From: Gammaproteobacteria bacterium
Lineage (GTDB): Bacteria; Pseudomonadota; Gammaproteobacteria; Pseudomonadales; Azotimanducaceae
NCBI GenBank assembly: GCA_009837185.1
Contig: VXUA01000022.1
Coordinates: 43,096-107,095, forward strand
Direction: 5' to 3'
Length of the DNA stretch: 64,000 nt
Positions 9,862 to 18,584 of the stretch are shown in pieces. Within the stretch, counting starts at the first letter, position 1. Each line of letters starts with the position of its first letter. The position numbers and the translations under genes were made by a program. The notes below the pieces were generated by a model. The model saw only the letters and a program-made list of their open reading frames with translations, was not told where the DNA came from and searched no databases.

Positions 9862-10143
9862 TCATTCGGACGTGTTCAATTTGGCGTACAACCGGCGTCG
9901 TTGCATAGGACTGATGACGAGTTCCCGCAAAATCTCTACTCGATCCCCATCCTGCAGAACGTGATCTTGTTCCACTACTTTATTCCAAACCGCGAAGGTC
10001 TCGTCGCCGCTTAGATCAACGCCCACAAATTCCTCGTGCGCTACGGCTAGCTCAACAGCTTCTCTCACCCGCGTACCTGTCGGGCAATCTAAATCAACTT
10101 CCCACGTTTGACCAACGGTCGCGTAAACGACGTTTACTCGCAT
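9862..10143 (-). CDS. rnfH: RnfH family ubiquitin-like protein (UPF0125)
   Basis: This is a small beta-grasp (ubiquitin-like) protein of 93 residues. Recognisable parts are the start MRVNVVYAT, VREAVELAV, the FAVWNKVV strand, and the closing DGDRVEILREL followed by PMQRRRLYA. The family is named after its occurrence in some rnf operons, but in gammaproteobacteria it is most often found directly after ratA, as here. The first 10 bases overlap the ratA stop region, implying translational coupling. Its biochemical role is not established. Confidence 0.9.
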   Translation of the reverse strand: MRVNVVYATVGQTWEVDLDCPTGTRVREAVELAVAHEEFVGVDLSGDETFAVWNKVVEQDHVLQDGDRVEILRELVISPMQRRRLYAKLNTSE

Positions 10144-10577
10144 TCGACGAGTTGTGATTGTGCTCTTCTCACAAAAGAATGAAGAATTTTCTCAACTGAT
10201 TTCTCAATGAATCGAGAGGCCAAGGACATCAGGACATGTTTATGTACGTCAAAAGAAAGATCTAACGTTGCTTTGCTACCGATTCCTAAATCCAAAAATC
10301 TCCATTCCCCAGTGAACTGTGCGAACGGTCCTTGTAACAGGTTCATCTCGATCTTTTCGAAAGGCTCCAAAATATTTTTAGTAACGATTCTCTCGGTCAA
10401 TCCTGCGTATTGGACCTGTAGAGTCCCAACCACATACTCGTCGGTACTCTCAATAACCTCAGACTTTTGGCACCATGGGACGAACTCTTGATATGAATCA
10501 ACATCGGACACCAACTCAAACATGTCAGAGACCGCATACGGTAACAATACACTGCGTTCGATGTGATGAATCTTCAT
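10134..10577 (-). CDS. ratA: RatA/COQ10-family SRPBCC protein
   Basis: The 147 residues belong to the polyketide-cyclase/COQ10 START family: IERSVLLPYAVSDMFELVSDV, YQEFVPWCQKSEV, and the C-terminal helix SRFIEKSVEKILHSFVRRA. In E. coli this protein was described as RatA, a toxin that blocks 70S assembly. Eukaryotic COQ10 relatives bind ubiquinone, so lipid-quinone handling is the alternative role. The gene overlaps rnfH, and smpB lies upstream on the other strand beyond the transporter gene, the usual neighbourhood of this family. Confidence 0.9.
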   Translation of the reverse strand: MKIHHIERSVLLPYAVSDMFELVSDVDSYQEFVPWCQKSEVIESTDEYVVGTLQVQYAGLTERIVTKNILEPFEKIEMNLLQGPFAQFTGEWRFLDLGIGSKATLDLSFDVHKHVLMSLASRFIEKSVEKILHSFVRRAQSQLVECE

Positions 10578-10589
10578 GGAATCGAAATA

Positions 10590-12002
10590 CTAGCCACCCA
10601 GGAACGGAGCAATGAACTTTTCGTGGAACGAGAAAGCGAAGACAACCAATATTGAAATGGGAGCTACGAACCGGATTGCAATAATCCAAATATTCCACGC
10701 CAAATCGGATTGAATTTCTAATCCTTTTCGCACTCGGTCCCACGGCAAAAACCAACCAACGAATACAGCAATAATTAGACCGACTACCGGTAGTAAGAAG
10801 TAAGTCGTTGCTTTGTCAAAAATCTCGAAAAAATTCCAGTTTTCACTGTTGAATGGAAACTCTTTCAGCAGATTGAATGACAGCACAGACAACAATCCAA
10901 GCACCCAGGTGATCACTCCAATCGCAACAGCAATTTTTACTCTGCTTGTCTTGAATTTTTCCACAAAATATGCGATAGCCGGCTCTGTCAAAGATATACC
11001 AGAAGTAAAAGCTGCGAAACCAACAAACAAGAAAAAGAGGCCGCCGAATATCGCCCCGAGAGGCAGATTTCCGAACGCTGTAGGTGCCGTGACGAACAGC
11101 AAGCCCACCTTCTGTGTTGTCTCCATGTTCATTGCAAACACAATAGAGAAGATCGCGAGTCCAGCAACAATGGCTACCAGAGTATCGATGACGATGATGA
11201 TTCCTACAGCCGACTTTACAGATCCCTCGCGTGGCATGTAAGCACCGTACGCCATGATAGCTCCCATTCCAATCGACAATGTAAAGAACGCGTGACCCAT
11301 CGCAGCCACTGGGGTTTCCCATGTCATTTTTGAGAAATCAAAATCGAACATGTACCGCACTGAATCCATAAATCCGCCCTGCGCGACACCATAAATGAGC
11401 ATCACAATGAGGAGCAAAAATAGCAGTGGCATACATATCCTAATGGCTAACTCAAGACCCTTGTTGACTCCTCGTGCCACGAAAAAGACTACTATTGCTA
11501 TGAAAATTGAAAACCAGAGCAATATTTGCCAAGGATTTGCTAAAAAGGCATCAAGTTTTTCACCGGATGCAGCTGCTTCGATGCCGGTGAACTCCCCGCT
11601 AAACATCCGCCAGATGTAGAACATAATCCAACCAGCGATGACGGCGTAGAACGATAGAATCACAACGCCACCAACGACACCAGCCCAACCCATAAGCGAC
11701 CAACTTTTCGATCTGTTGTGTTCCCGCGCGAGCTTGAGGATCGAGTTGACCGGACTCATTCGGCCCTCGCGTCCTACCATTATTTCTGCTGCCATCACGG
11801 GAAAACCTATCAATGCAATACAGATCAGGTAGATCAGGAAAAAAGCACCCCCACCTTGCTCAGCCATCATGTAAGGAAACTTCCAGATGTTTCCAAGCCC
11901 CACTGCCGAGCCAACAGCAGCAAGCACAAAGAGCATCTTGCTCGACCACATACCATGCTGTGATCGATCGTTTACATTCGTAGTCACATTATTCTCGCTC
12001 AA
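10590..12002 (-). CDS. Sodium-dependent transporter, NSS/SNF family
   Basis: This is an inner-membrane Na+-coupled symporter of the neurotransmitter:sodium symporter family (LeuT fold), 470 residues with about 11-12 hydrophobic segments. The family TM1 signature is clear: AAVGSAVGLGNIWKFPYMM followed by GGGAFFLIY. Other helices are FYAVIAGWIMFYIWRMF, ATTYFLLPVVGLIIAVFVGWF and the last TM near the C-terminus. The substrate is usually an amino acid and cannot be read from sequence. The longest frame starts at TTG 12002. The transporter sits between ratA and smpB, which are usually adjacent. Confidence 0.9.
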   Translation of the reverse strand: MSENNVTTNVNDRSQHGMWSSKMLFVLAAVGSAVGLGNIWKFPYMMAEQGGGAFFLIYLICIALIGFPVMAAEIMVGREGRMSPVNSILKLAREHNRSKSWSLMGWAGVVGGVVILSFYAVIAGWIMFYIWRMFSGEFTGIEAAASGEKLDAFLANPWQILLWFSIFIAIVVFFVARGVNKGLELAIRICMPLLFLLLIVMLIYGVAQGGFMDSVRYMFDFDFSKMTWETPVAAMGHAFFTLSIGMGAIMAYGAYMPREGSVKSAVGIIIVIDTLVAIVAGLAIFSIVFAMNMETTQKVGLLFVTAPTAFGNLPLGAIFGGLFFLFVGFAAFTSGISLTEPAIAYFVEKFKTSRVKIAVAIGVITWVLGLLSVLSFNLLKEFPFNSENWNFFEIFDKATTYFLLPVVGLIIAVFVGWFLPWDRVRKGLEIQSDLAWNIWIIAIRFVAPISILVVFAFSFHEKFIAPFLGG

Positions 12003-12039
12003 TTTCTACTCTCCACGGGCAAAATATCGCCCAAATCAC

Positions 12040-12053
12040 TTCTTGTACAAGAA
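12040..12053. promoter_or_regulatory. 14-bp perfect palindrome in the smpB/transporter divergent gap
   Basis: TTCTTGTACAAGAA is a perfect inverted repeat in the 133-base gap between the divergent transporter and smpB genes. It is followed by two copies of AACATAAGAATA (12052-12063 and 12088-12099), spaced 36 bases start to start. The site could be an operator acting in either direction. No regulator is suggested by the neighbours. Confidence 0.4.
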
Positions 12054-12081
12054 CATAAGAATAATCAAAACGATCTACGGT

Positions 12082-12090
12082 TGCTATAAC
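12082..12090 (+). promoter_or_regulatory. Extended -10 promoter element upstream of smpB
   Basis: TGCTATAAC is an extended -10 element (TGn plus TATAAC) 46 bases before the smpB ATG. The -35 region upstream is poor, which fits an extended -10 promoter. It overlaps one of the 12-bp direct repeats. Confidence 0.45.
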
Positions 12091-12135
12091 ATAAGAATAG
12101 AACCGCTGGTTTTAGTCTCTTGATTAATCCTTCCT

Positions 12136-12600
12136 ATGACCAAGCCTAACAAACAACAGATCATTGCACGCAACCGAAAAGCGCGATTTGATTATGCGTT
12201 CGACCGTTTCTTTGAGGCGGGGATCGCGCTGGAAGGTTGGGAGGTGAAAAGTCTCAGGGCGGGTAAGGCTAATCTCACCGATTCCTACGTCATCATGGAA
12301 AATGGCGAAGCATTTCTAAAGGGGCTAAGGATTGACCCACTAGCCAGTGCTTCAACCCATGTCGAACCTGACGCCAATCGAACTAGAAAGTTGCTCCTAC
12401 ACAATCACGAACTAGGACAAATCTATTCCGCTACTCAGACTAAAGGACGTACGTGTATCGCGCTGTCGATTTATTGGCGCGCACACCTTGTGAAATGTGA
12501 AATTGGACTTGCGGTCGGTCGTAAAAAGGTTGATAAACGTAATTTACTTCGCGAGCGAGAAACCAAACGAGAACAAGAGCGAACGTTACGCTCCCGGTAG
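12136..12600 (+). CDS. smpB: SsrA-binding protein SmpB
   Basis: SmpB binds tmRNA and brings it to stalled ribosomes for trans-translation. The 154 residues contain the family landmarks: IARNRKARFDYAFD near the start, GIALEGWEVKSLRAGKANL, ENGEAFLKGLRIDPL, RKLLLHNHELGQI, and the basic C-terminal tail KKVDKRNLLRERETKREQER that enters the ribosome. The start is an ATG. The ssrA gene for tmRNA is not in this window. The stop is 6 bases from that of the convergent SDR gene. Confidence 0.97.
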   Translation: MTKPNKQQIIARNRKARFDYAFDRFFEAGIALEGWEVKSLRAGKANLTDSYVIMENGEAFLKGLRIDPLASASTHVEPDANRTRKLLLHNHELGQIYSATQTKGRTCIALSIYWRAHLVKCEIGLAVGRKKVDKRNLLRERETKREQERTLRSR

Positions 12601-12606
12601 TTGAGG

Positions 12607-13356
12607 TTACCCTCTTCCCATGAACGGCATCTCGGATGCTAGAATGGTTAAGAATTGAACATTCGCGTCGAGCGGCAGACTATCCATATACACGATTGCC
12701 TCGGCAACGTGTTCTACATCGAAAGTGGGCTCTGGTTTGCGAGTGCCGTCTGGTTGCAACACACCTTCTTCCATCAAGGACGTCATCTCTGTTGCAGCAT
12801 TGCCAATGTCAATTTGACAACACACAACGTTGTGGTCTCGGCCATCAAGCGTGGTGGATTTCGTTAATCCCGTGAGAGCGTGTTTCGTGGCAGTGTAAGG
12901 AGCAGATAAAGGTCGGGGAGAGTGCTGTGCCGCGATGGATCCGTTGTTGATAATCCGACCACCTCGTGGAGTTTGGAATTTCATAATTTTCATGGCCGCG
13001 CGAGTACACAAAAATGCTCCAGTAAGATTCGTTTGAACCACTCGTTCCCATTGTGAGAGCGTCAATTCTTCGATCGGAACCGCTGGTGCCCCGACGCCGG
13101 CGTTGTTAAACAGAAGATCCAAGCGGCCGAATCGGGAGATAGTAACATCAAACAGACGGATCACTTCACTTTCTTTACCAATATCTGTAGGGACAGTAAA
13201 CAATCGGTCGTCAGCACCTGCTACCTCTTCTAGCTCATCGAGCTTACTCTTCCTTCTACCGACGGCGACAACATAATACTCTCTTTTTAACAGCGCTAAA
13301 GTCGTGTGTTTACCCACGCCCGTGCCCGCGCCCGTAATGATTGCTACTTTACTCAT
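12607..13356 (-). CDS. Classical short-chain dehydrogenase/reductase
   Basis: This is a 249-residue cytoplasmic NAD(P)(H) oxidoreductase of the classical SDR family. The nucleotide loop is TGAGTGVG near residues 8-15. NNAGVG follows at about 90, then the catalytic Ser in NNGSIAAQ and the YTATK pair (Tyr and Lys). The ATG at 13356 is chosen over the preceding TTG because AAGGAG lies 7 bases upstream. Substrate is unknown. The nearest gene on the same strand is distant, so it probably forms its own unit. Confidence 0.88.
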   Translation of the reverse strand: MSKVAIITGAGTGVGKHTTLALLKREYYVVAVGRRKSKLDELEEVAGADDRLFTVPTDIGKESEVIRLFDVTISRFGRLDLLFNNAGVGAPAVPIEELTLSQWERVVQTNLTGAFLCTRAAMKIMKFQTPRGGRIINNGSIAAQHSPRPLSAPYTATKHALTGLTKSTTLDGRDHNVVCCQIDIGNAATEMTSLMEEGVLQPDGTRKPEPTFDVEHVAEAIVYMDSLPLDANVQFLTILASEMPFMGRG

Positions 13357-13501
13357 CAATAAACTCCTTAATCCACGACCGTTTTGATCGGATCTTTCTT
13401 ACCGTTTTCTGCCTACTTGAAACACTAACGCTAATTGATAGTAAGCAAGTTATGATAAAAAACATTCTTGAATTTTTTTCCATCAACCAATCTAGCAGAA
13501 T

Positions 13502-14215
13502 ATGACTCTGACTTCAAACTCCGTTCGCGCCGTATTCTTCGATCTTGGGGAAACCTTATTCCAACCTTTAGACAATTGGGTTACGTCAGGAAATATCGCC
13601 AAGTTCGCGGGAACGATACAAGTCCCAGTAGGCAGTGAAGAGTTAATCACACTATACCGTCAGCTAAGGGAAGAAGTCACACTAGATTTTGCAAAGCGTT
13701 CATTCTATTTGCATAAAGATTTTGTCAACGAAGCAATGCGTCGATTGCTTGCACACTTTGGACTCAAAGATGTAGGTGAAGCAATTAAAAATTTTTCTTA
13801 CTCGCAACGAGATGCTGTAATCGAATATTTGAAACCGCAGACAGATTGTTTTGAAGTACTGGAAGCTCTTCGAGAGCGAGAGTTTAAGCTTGCAATAGTG
13901 TCGAACATTGATGACGACTGGCTAGATCCCTTAATCGAAGCATGGAAACTCGATAGTTACGTTGACTTCATTCTCAGTTCAGAAACCGCACGATCGTGCA
14001 AACCCGACACTTCGATATTCATGCAGGCTAGCCATGCTGTTGGTATTCCACCGCATCAAATCGTGTTTGTCGGTGACTCTTTTGTGAACGATGTAGAAGG
14101 AGCGTATAGTGTTGGCATGCACCCAGTGTGGCTTAACCAGCACGATGCGCTGCCGACTACCGAACTTTCAGTACCGCAGATCAAGACTCTGAGTGCTTTG
14201 CTAGAGTTGCTCTGA
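13502..14215 (+). CDS. HAD-superfamily hydrolase
   Basis: This is a 237-residue haloacid dehalogenase-like phosphohydrolase. Motif I is FFDLGETLFQP, which has Glu-Thr rather than the usual second acidic position as DxD. Motif II is IVSNIDDD, motif III lies around CKPDTSIF, and motif IV is FVGDSFVNDVEGA. A helical cap occupies about residues 20-95. Motif I (DLGET rather than DxD) resembles the DxGxT/DxGET variants found in many sugar-phosphatase and dehalogenase-type members. Substrate cannot be inferred. The 3' end overlaps the convergent SDR gene by 15 bases. Confidence 0.85.
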   Translation: MTLTSNSVRAVFFDLGETLFQPLDNWVTSGNIAKFAGTIQVPVGSEELITLYRQLREEVTLDFAKRSFYLHKDFVNEAMRRLLAHFGLKDVGEAIKNFSYSQRDAVIEYLKPQTDCFEVLEALREREFKLAIVSNIDDDWLDPLIEAWKLDSYVDFILSSETARSCKPDTSIFMQASHAVGIPPHQIVFVGDSFVNDVEGAYSVGMHPVWLNQHDALPTTELSVPQIKTLSALLELL

Positions 14216-15127
14216 AACCTGCTGAATCTCATGCAGGGTTTGACGGAGTTTTTTAACACCCCCTCCTCGCCAACCGAGTTTTGTGAGTCCAGCTGTCCCC
14301 ATGTTGTTGATTGGGGGTTGTAGTTGGTCAATGCTTGACTTGTCGGATGTATTGTTCAAAAGACGAAGACATCGTTGTACTAGATACCGTTCACTGACCA
14401 AGATGTCCGAACAATTAAAGCTTCTTCGGTGGACATCGTTGTGTCGCTGTTGTAGCAGTAAGAGAAGTGCCTCAGCGACGTCTGCACCGTGTACCTCAGT
14501 GTAGACTTCATTGGATAAGGATGACAGATCTCTGTCCTGTAGATGAGGATCTGTTACTAAGTTCCACCATTTCGTGCGATCTCGTGGCCATGAAAGACCG
14601 TAGATTCCCGTAGGTCGAAGGGAACAAAACGTCATTTCGTCGTAGAGATTTGCTAGTAATTCACTTGACCACTTTAGTAGACCGTAGTGGTTTACAGGGA
14701 CTGGGTCATCTGTGTCATCGACGAATCTATCGCTGATCTGACAACCGTCGAAAACGGCTCGCGACGAAAGAAAAATGAATTTGGCTACGTTTTTGCCGCG
14801 GCATGCACGCACCAGTCGTAACGTACCACCAAAATTCTGATCCCAAAACCATGCTGGGTCATCTCCTTCGCCACCACGATAACTACCGGTAGCTGACATG
14901 AACGCCATATGAACTACGGCATCGCATCGATGGACTAGTTTTTCAAGCGATGCAGCATCCTCCATGTTGCCACAGATGAGTTCAAGTCTGCCATCGTAAT
15001 CTGTTAAAGGGTCTGACGCGTTTAGTGTCCGCCGTACTTGTGCGGCTACGGTGTACCCAGCGTCCAGAAGGTCCTTGACTACAAACCGGCCAAGGTAACC
15101 CGTAGTCCCTGTGATCGCAATTCTCAC
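14201..15127 (-). CDS. NAD(P)-dependent extended SDR (epimerase/dehydratase/reductase)
   Basis: This is a 308-residue extended SDR starting at GTG 15127. The start overlaps the glycosyltransferase stop as GTGA. It shows the Rossmann loop GTTGYLG at residues 7-13, DAVVHMAFMS, the active-site region IFLSSRAVF, and the YGLLK pair (Tyr, Lys). It is the third gene of a tight operon after an SQD1-like protein and a GT8 glycosyltransferase. In Rhodobacter sphaeroides the sulfolipid locus also contains SqdC, which is thought to reduce a sugar-dihydroxyacetone intermediate. By position this gene could play such a reductase role, but that is inference. A plain nucleotide-sugar epimerase is the alternative. 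Confidence 0.85.
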   Translation of the reverse strand: MRIAITGTTGYLGRFVVKDLLDAGYTVAAQVRRTLNASDPLTDYDGRLELICGNMEDAASLEKLVHRCDAVVHMAFMSATGSYRGGEGDDPAWFWDQNFGGTLRLVRACRGKNVAKFIFLSSRAVFDGCQISDRFVDDTDDPVPVNHYGLLKWSSELLANLYDEMTFCSLRPTGIYGLSWPRDRTKWWNLVTDPHLQDRDLSSLSNEVYTEVHGADVAEALLLLLQQRHNDVHRRSFNCSDILVSERYLVQRCLRLLNNTSDKSSIDQLQPPINNMGTAGLTKLGWRGGGVKKLRQTLHEIQQVSEQL

Positions 15128-15927
15128 GGTGGTGGTGTATAGCGTGGAACGTCTTCGGGTATTTTTCGATCCTCCAAGATAGAGTACCACAAATCAATGA
15201 GCGGCTTGAGTTGCTCGCTTCGATCGTGATCGCGCTCCCAAGGCTTTTCGTATTGATAGTGCACTACCCTGATCGATTCCCATTCCCACAACTGTGGTAG
15301 ATTGAAGTAAATGTACTGTAGGACGTTGTAGACATACGGTAAACCGTGCCAGTCTGGAAAGTATGCTTCCAAGAAGGTTTGGTCGGTGCGTTTCCAAAAA
15401 GTTTCAGGTGCTACTAACTTCTCGAGCATGTGGTCATAAGTTGCCTTTGCCGGTTCCGCGACAAACACTCCCGAATTTAATCGATGCATGTCTTGAAGCG
15501 TTTCATACAGGTTCGGTGCGGCCGAAAACTCCGGATAACCGAATAGTCTGTCAATGTTTCTGACCACAATAGTGTCCGCGTCCAGAAATACCACGCGCTG
15601 ATATTCCTCAAACTCCCACACGCGCAACTTGCAGAAATTGTCCAATGGATCATGAAATTTCGGCTTTGTTCCTTTGGTAAAAGGCGCGACAGAGTGTTGT
15701 CTTTCTCTCGAATGTCTTGAAACGAAGTCGTCGGAAAACTCTGGACGTGGAACAATTCGAACATCACATCCTTCACGTTCAAGTTGATCTAATGGTAGGT
15801 CCGGCCGCGTTGCCATGACTACGATGTGTTGGCCTGGGTTGGACAACTTCAACGATCGCACTAATGCAAGTGCACCGAGTGTGTAGTCATCGTTTGTGAC
15901 GAGAGTCACAAACGCAGAATCTGTCAA
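15124..15927 (-). CDS. Glycosyltransferase family 8 (glycogenin-like)
   Basis: This is a 267-residue GT-A fold retaining glycosyltransferase of the GT8/glycogenin type. The opening TLVTNDDYTLGALALVRSL is typical. The metal-binding DxD lies in FLDADT (DAD at 116-118), the acceptor-side DQ at 182-183, and the late HYQYEKPW (223-230) corresponds to the usual HFxGxxKPW. The start is TTG, one base after the SQD1-like gene stop. R. sphaeroides SqdD, implicated in sulfoquinovosyl transfer, is also described as glycogenin-like. That makes this gene the candidate transferase for the product of the upstream enzyme. The donor and acceptor are inferred only from context. Confidence 0.88.
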   Translation of the reverse strand: MTDSAFVTLVTNDDYTLGALALVRSLKLSNPGQHIVVMATRPDLPLDQLEREGCDVRIVPRPEFSDDFVSRHSRERQHSVAPFTKGTKPKFHDPLDNFCKLRVWEFEEYQRVVFLDADTIVVRNIDRLFGYPEFSAAPNLYETLQDMHRLNSGVFVAEPAKATYDHMLEKLVAPETFWKRTDQTFLEAYFPDWHGLPYVYNVLQYIYFNLPQLWEWESIRVVHYQYEKPWERDHDRSEQLKPLIDLWYSILEDRKIPEDVPRYTPPP

Positions 15928-15928
15928 A

Positions 15929-17149
15929 CTACCGCTTTCTTTTCGCCGTCGCTATGTCTACAACGGACGAAATTTTTGATTGAATCTCATGAGTCCACGC
16001 TGACTGTGCAGGAATCTTCGATTGATCGATACGGTGTGCGTATTTCTCTGCAACGTGAACCAGCTCTTCAAGCATTCCCACGCGTAGCGTCACTGGTTCG
16101 AGTCCAAGTTCCAGCAATTGTTTGTTACTCACTTTGAGATCGTTTTCATCTGCTTCTTTCCGCGGATTTGGTAGGTTGACAATCTCCACACCACTCATGT
16201 CTGACACCAACTTAGCCAGATCGCGAATTCTGAAAGTCTCGGTCATTTGATTAAAGATTTTCGGACGATCACCACGAGCAGGTGGGTTATTCACTGCAAG
16301 TTCAATGCATCTAACGGAGTCTTGGATGTGAATGAACGCTCTGGTCTGACCGCCCGTGCCATGCACGGTCAAAGGGTGTTTCACAGCCGCTTGAATCAGG
16401 AATCGATTAAGAACGGTGCCGTAGTCTCCGTCGTAATCAAACCGGTTTACGAGCTGTTCGTGTCGTCGTGTCTGATCAGTATGCGTTCCCCATACTACTC
16501 CTTGATGTAGGTCTGTGATGCGCACCAAATCGTTACTCGCATAGAACGCAAACATCAATTGGTCCAGACACTTAGTTAAGTGATAAACGCTGTTAGGATT
16601 GGTGGGATAGAGAATTTGTCGTTGAAAGTCCTTTCCATCGTCAGCGGGAATTTTGACATCAAGATATCCTTCTGGAATGGTTGCGCCGACATCGCTATAA
16701 CCATAAACACCCATTGTTCCTAAATGGACGAAGTGCGTATCAAGCTCTAGTTCAACCAATGCACTCAGCAGGTTGTGCGTGGCAGCCACATTGTTATTCA
16801 CCGTATAGGTCTTCGACCTATCGTTCTTCATGGAATACGGAGCGGCTCGTTGTTGTGCTAAATGAATGAGAGCATCCGGTCGATATTGATCGAGCCAGAG
16901 TTTGACACGGGTGTACTCTTCCGCGATGTCGAGTAATTCAAAGCGCATGGTTCGCCCAGAAACGTTTTTCCAGATTCTTAGACGTTCCTGAATGGAGTCC
17001 ATCGGAGTTAGAGATTGAACCCCCAACTCGGTATCTATCCGGCGGCGACTAAGATTGTCGACAATCGTGATTTCGTGGCCAGCGTTCGAAAGATGTAAGC
17101 ATGTCGGCCATCCAACGAACCCGTCACCGCCAAAAACTGCAATACGCAT
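15929..17149 (-). CDS. SQD1/SqdB-like UDP-sulfoquinovose synthase family protein
   Basis: This is a 406-residue NAD-dependent extended SDR that aligns by eye along its whole length with UDP-sulfoquinovose synthase (SQD1/SqdB). Shared parts are FGGDGFVGW (NAD loop), NLSRRRIDTELGVQSLTP, QQRAAPYSM, LGTMG, YHLTK (Tyr189, Lys193), TDLHQGVVWGTHTDQT and NRFDYDGDYGTVLNRFL. Canonical SQD1 has GTMGEYG, whereas here it reads GTMGVYG, so the Glu is replaced by Val148. This suggests a related subfamily whose exact sugar product may differ. It is the first gene of a three-gene operon with GT8 and another SDR. The upstream gap holds ATTTTA-GACG-TAAAAT at 17233-17248, a possible operator. Confidence 0.85.
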   Translation of the reverse strand: MRIAVFGGDGFVGWPTCLHLSNAGHEITIVDNLSRRRIDTELGVQSLTPMDSIQERLRIWKNVSGRTMRFELLDIAEEYTRVKLWLDQYRPDALIHLAQQRAAPYSMKNDRSKTYTVNNNVAATHNLLSALVELELDTHFVHLGTMGVYGYSDVGATIPEGYLDVKIPADDGKDFQRQILYPTNPNSVYHLTKCLDQLMFAFYASNDLVRITDLHQGVVWGTHTDQTRRHEQLVNRFDYDGDYGTVLNRFLIQAAVKHPLTVHGTGGQTRAFIHIQDSVRCIELAVNNPPARGDRPKIFNQMTETFRIRDLAKLVSDMSGVEIVNLPNPRKEADENDLKVSNKQLLELGLEPVTLRVGMLEELVHVAEKYAHRIDQSKIPAQSAWTHEIQSKISSVVDIATAKRKR

Positions 17150-17368
17150 GAATCAATCTTCTCCGTTGGTAAGTGTCATTTTCAATTTTTCGACATGCGC
17201 TAACGCTAATCAAAGTTTGAGGACCTAGTAAAATTTTAGACGTAAAATCAAAATCCACCGATAGTTGTATTTCTACCACTAGTAATTAGCACAGGTAGGT
17301 TGGGGTCGAGACCGTTCGACTTAAAATCGCACACAACTCAATAAATAGCCCAATATTAAGATCTTTTT

Positions 17369-18253
17369 TTGTCAGACTCATTGCTCAAAGTACGAGACAG
17401 CCTAACCTCACATTACCGAAGTGGCCACCACACTTTAGCTAAGGACTTTTTTGAACCCTGCTTGTTGGAAGCTGTCCAGTATAGACGGTCTGCGGGGTAC
17501 TTTTCAAGTTCTGCACTGACGACCTGGGCCGCAGCGTTACCAAGGTTTGTATTGTCGAATGAACTATCGATAAATCTGATCACGTCACCAAAATTATTTA
17601 AGAAGGACATCTCTGTATTACGAAAACTTACTAGCGACAAAGAACGAGAAAAATATCGACAGCAGTGTACTGATCGAGTTCTAGCGGAGATATTAGAGTT
17701 CATCGCAACTCCATCGAATAATCAACAATGCGCCGAGATTTTTGCGTGGCTTGTAGCAAACTCGAAACTTCGGCTTCGATTTGCCTTTCCTAACAATGCG
17801 AGTCGAATTGGAGTGTTTCACGAAAAAATTGGTATCTTCGATTTTCCGGACGGTACACAAGTCGCGTTCACGGGATCCGCTAATGAGACGTTCAGCGGTC
17901 TCCATGCAAACTACGAATCCATAGATGTTTACCGTAGCTGGATTGATAGTGACCTCGAGAGGGTAGTTACAAAAGCTGACCAATTTGACGAGGCTTGGGA
18001 AGGGGAAGCTGCAGGTCTCAACGTACATTTACCTTCTAAAAGTGTAATCGAGCGGTTGGTCGAATGTGCTCCTGAAACACTAGACGCTTCAATCTTTACT
18101 CAAAGGCGAACTTCCACTAAGACTCAAAACAACAATAGTCGATGGAGACATCAGGACGATGCCGTTGAAACGTTTTTGTCTAAGAACAGCCAACAGGAGA
18201 CATGGTTTATGGGGTTTATATCGAAGGCCCACGCGTTTTGGTTGTACGCCTAG
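17369..18253 (+). pseudogene. Truncated PLD-domain helicase remnant
   Basis: The reading frame (294 codons, weak TTG start) matches the N-terminal part of large DEAD/SNF2-type helicases that begin with a phospholipase D-like nuclease domain. KDFFEPCLLEAVQYRRSAGYF lies near the start, then the complete HKD motif HEKIGIFD followed by GSANETFSG. Near the end RWRHQDDAVETFL is the usual entry into the helicase core, but the Walker A and all later helicase motifs are missing. The frame ends in unrelated residues at 18253. A second frame (-1) from about 18184 to 18318 encodes YGVYIEGPRVLVVRL and similar coding-like text. It may be a rejoined C-terminal piece after an internal deletion. Such helicases occur in defence islands. 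This copy is probably dead as a helicase, though an intact PLD domain could still be made. Confidence 0.75.
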
Positions 18254-18584
18254 TACAAATTCGACAGCCCGATCAATATCGCGTGGAAGAGACAAATCGA
18301 CTTACTCTAGATTGCTGAAGTACTAATTACCATAAGAATCAACTGACTGGGTGAATGCACTACTATCTTCGATAAGCACTTACTCGATCTAGCACTTACA
18401 AACACATCTCGTAGTTGAAGTTTCTCTAACAGTATAGCACAGCGTAGTTGTAAAATCTGATAGCGCGCCCTTCGAACCGGAACTGTATGTATTTGCTTGT
18501 GATTGTAGGGACTTTGTTTACACTATCACTTTGTGGTAAAAAAGCGTTTTCCACATGCTGAGAAACACTTCTCCTTAAAGACGT
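18254..18584. other. Intergenic gap between helicase remnant and first paralogue
   Basis: This stretch is AT-rich. Its first 65 bases (to 18318) continue an open -1 frame from the helicase remnant. After that no coding frame or helicase motif is recognisable in any frame. An imperfect hairpin formed by GTGG-TAAAA and TTTT-CCAC lies near 18531-18556. A TTTACA followed 17 or so bases later by an A-rich hexamer around 18519-18545 might serve as the promoter for the downstream membrane protein gene. Nothing else is seen. Confidence 0.4.
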
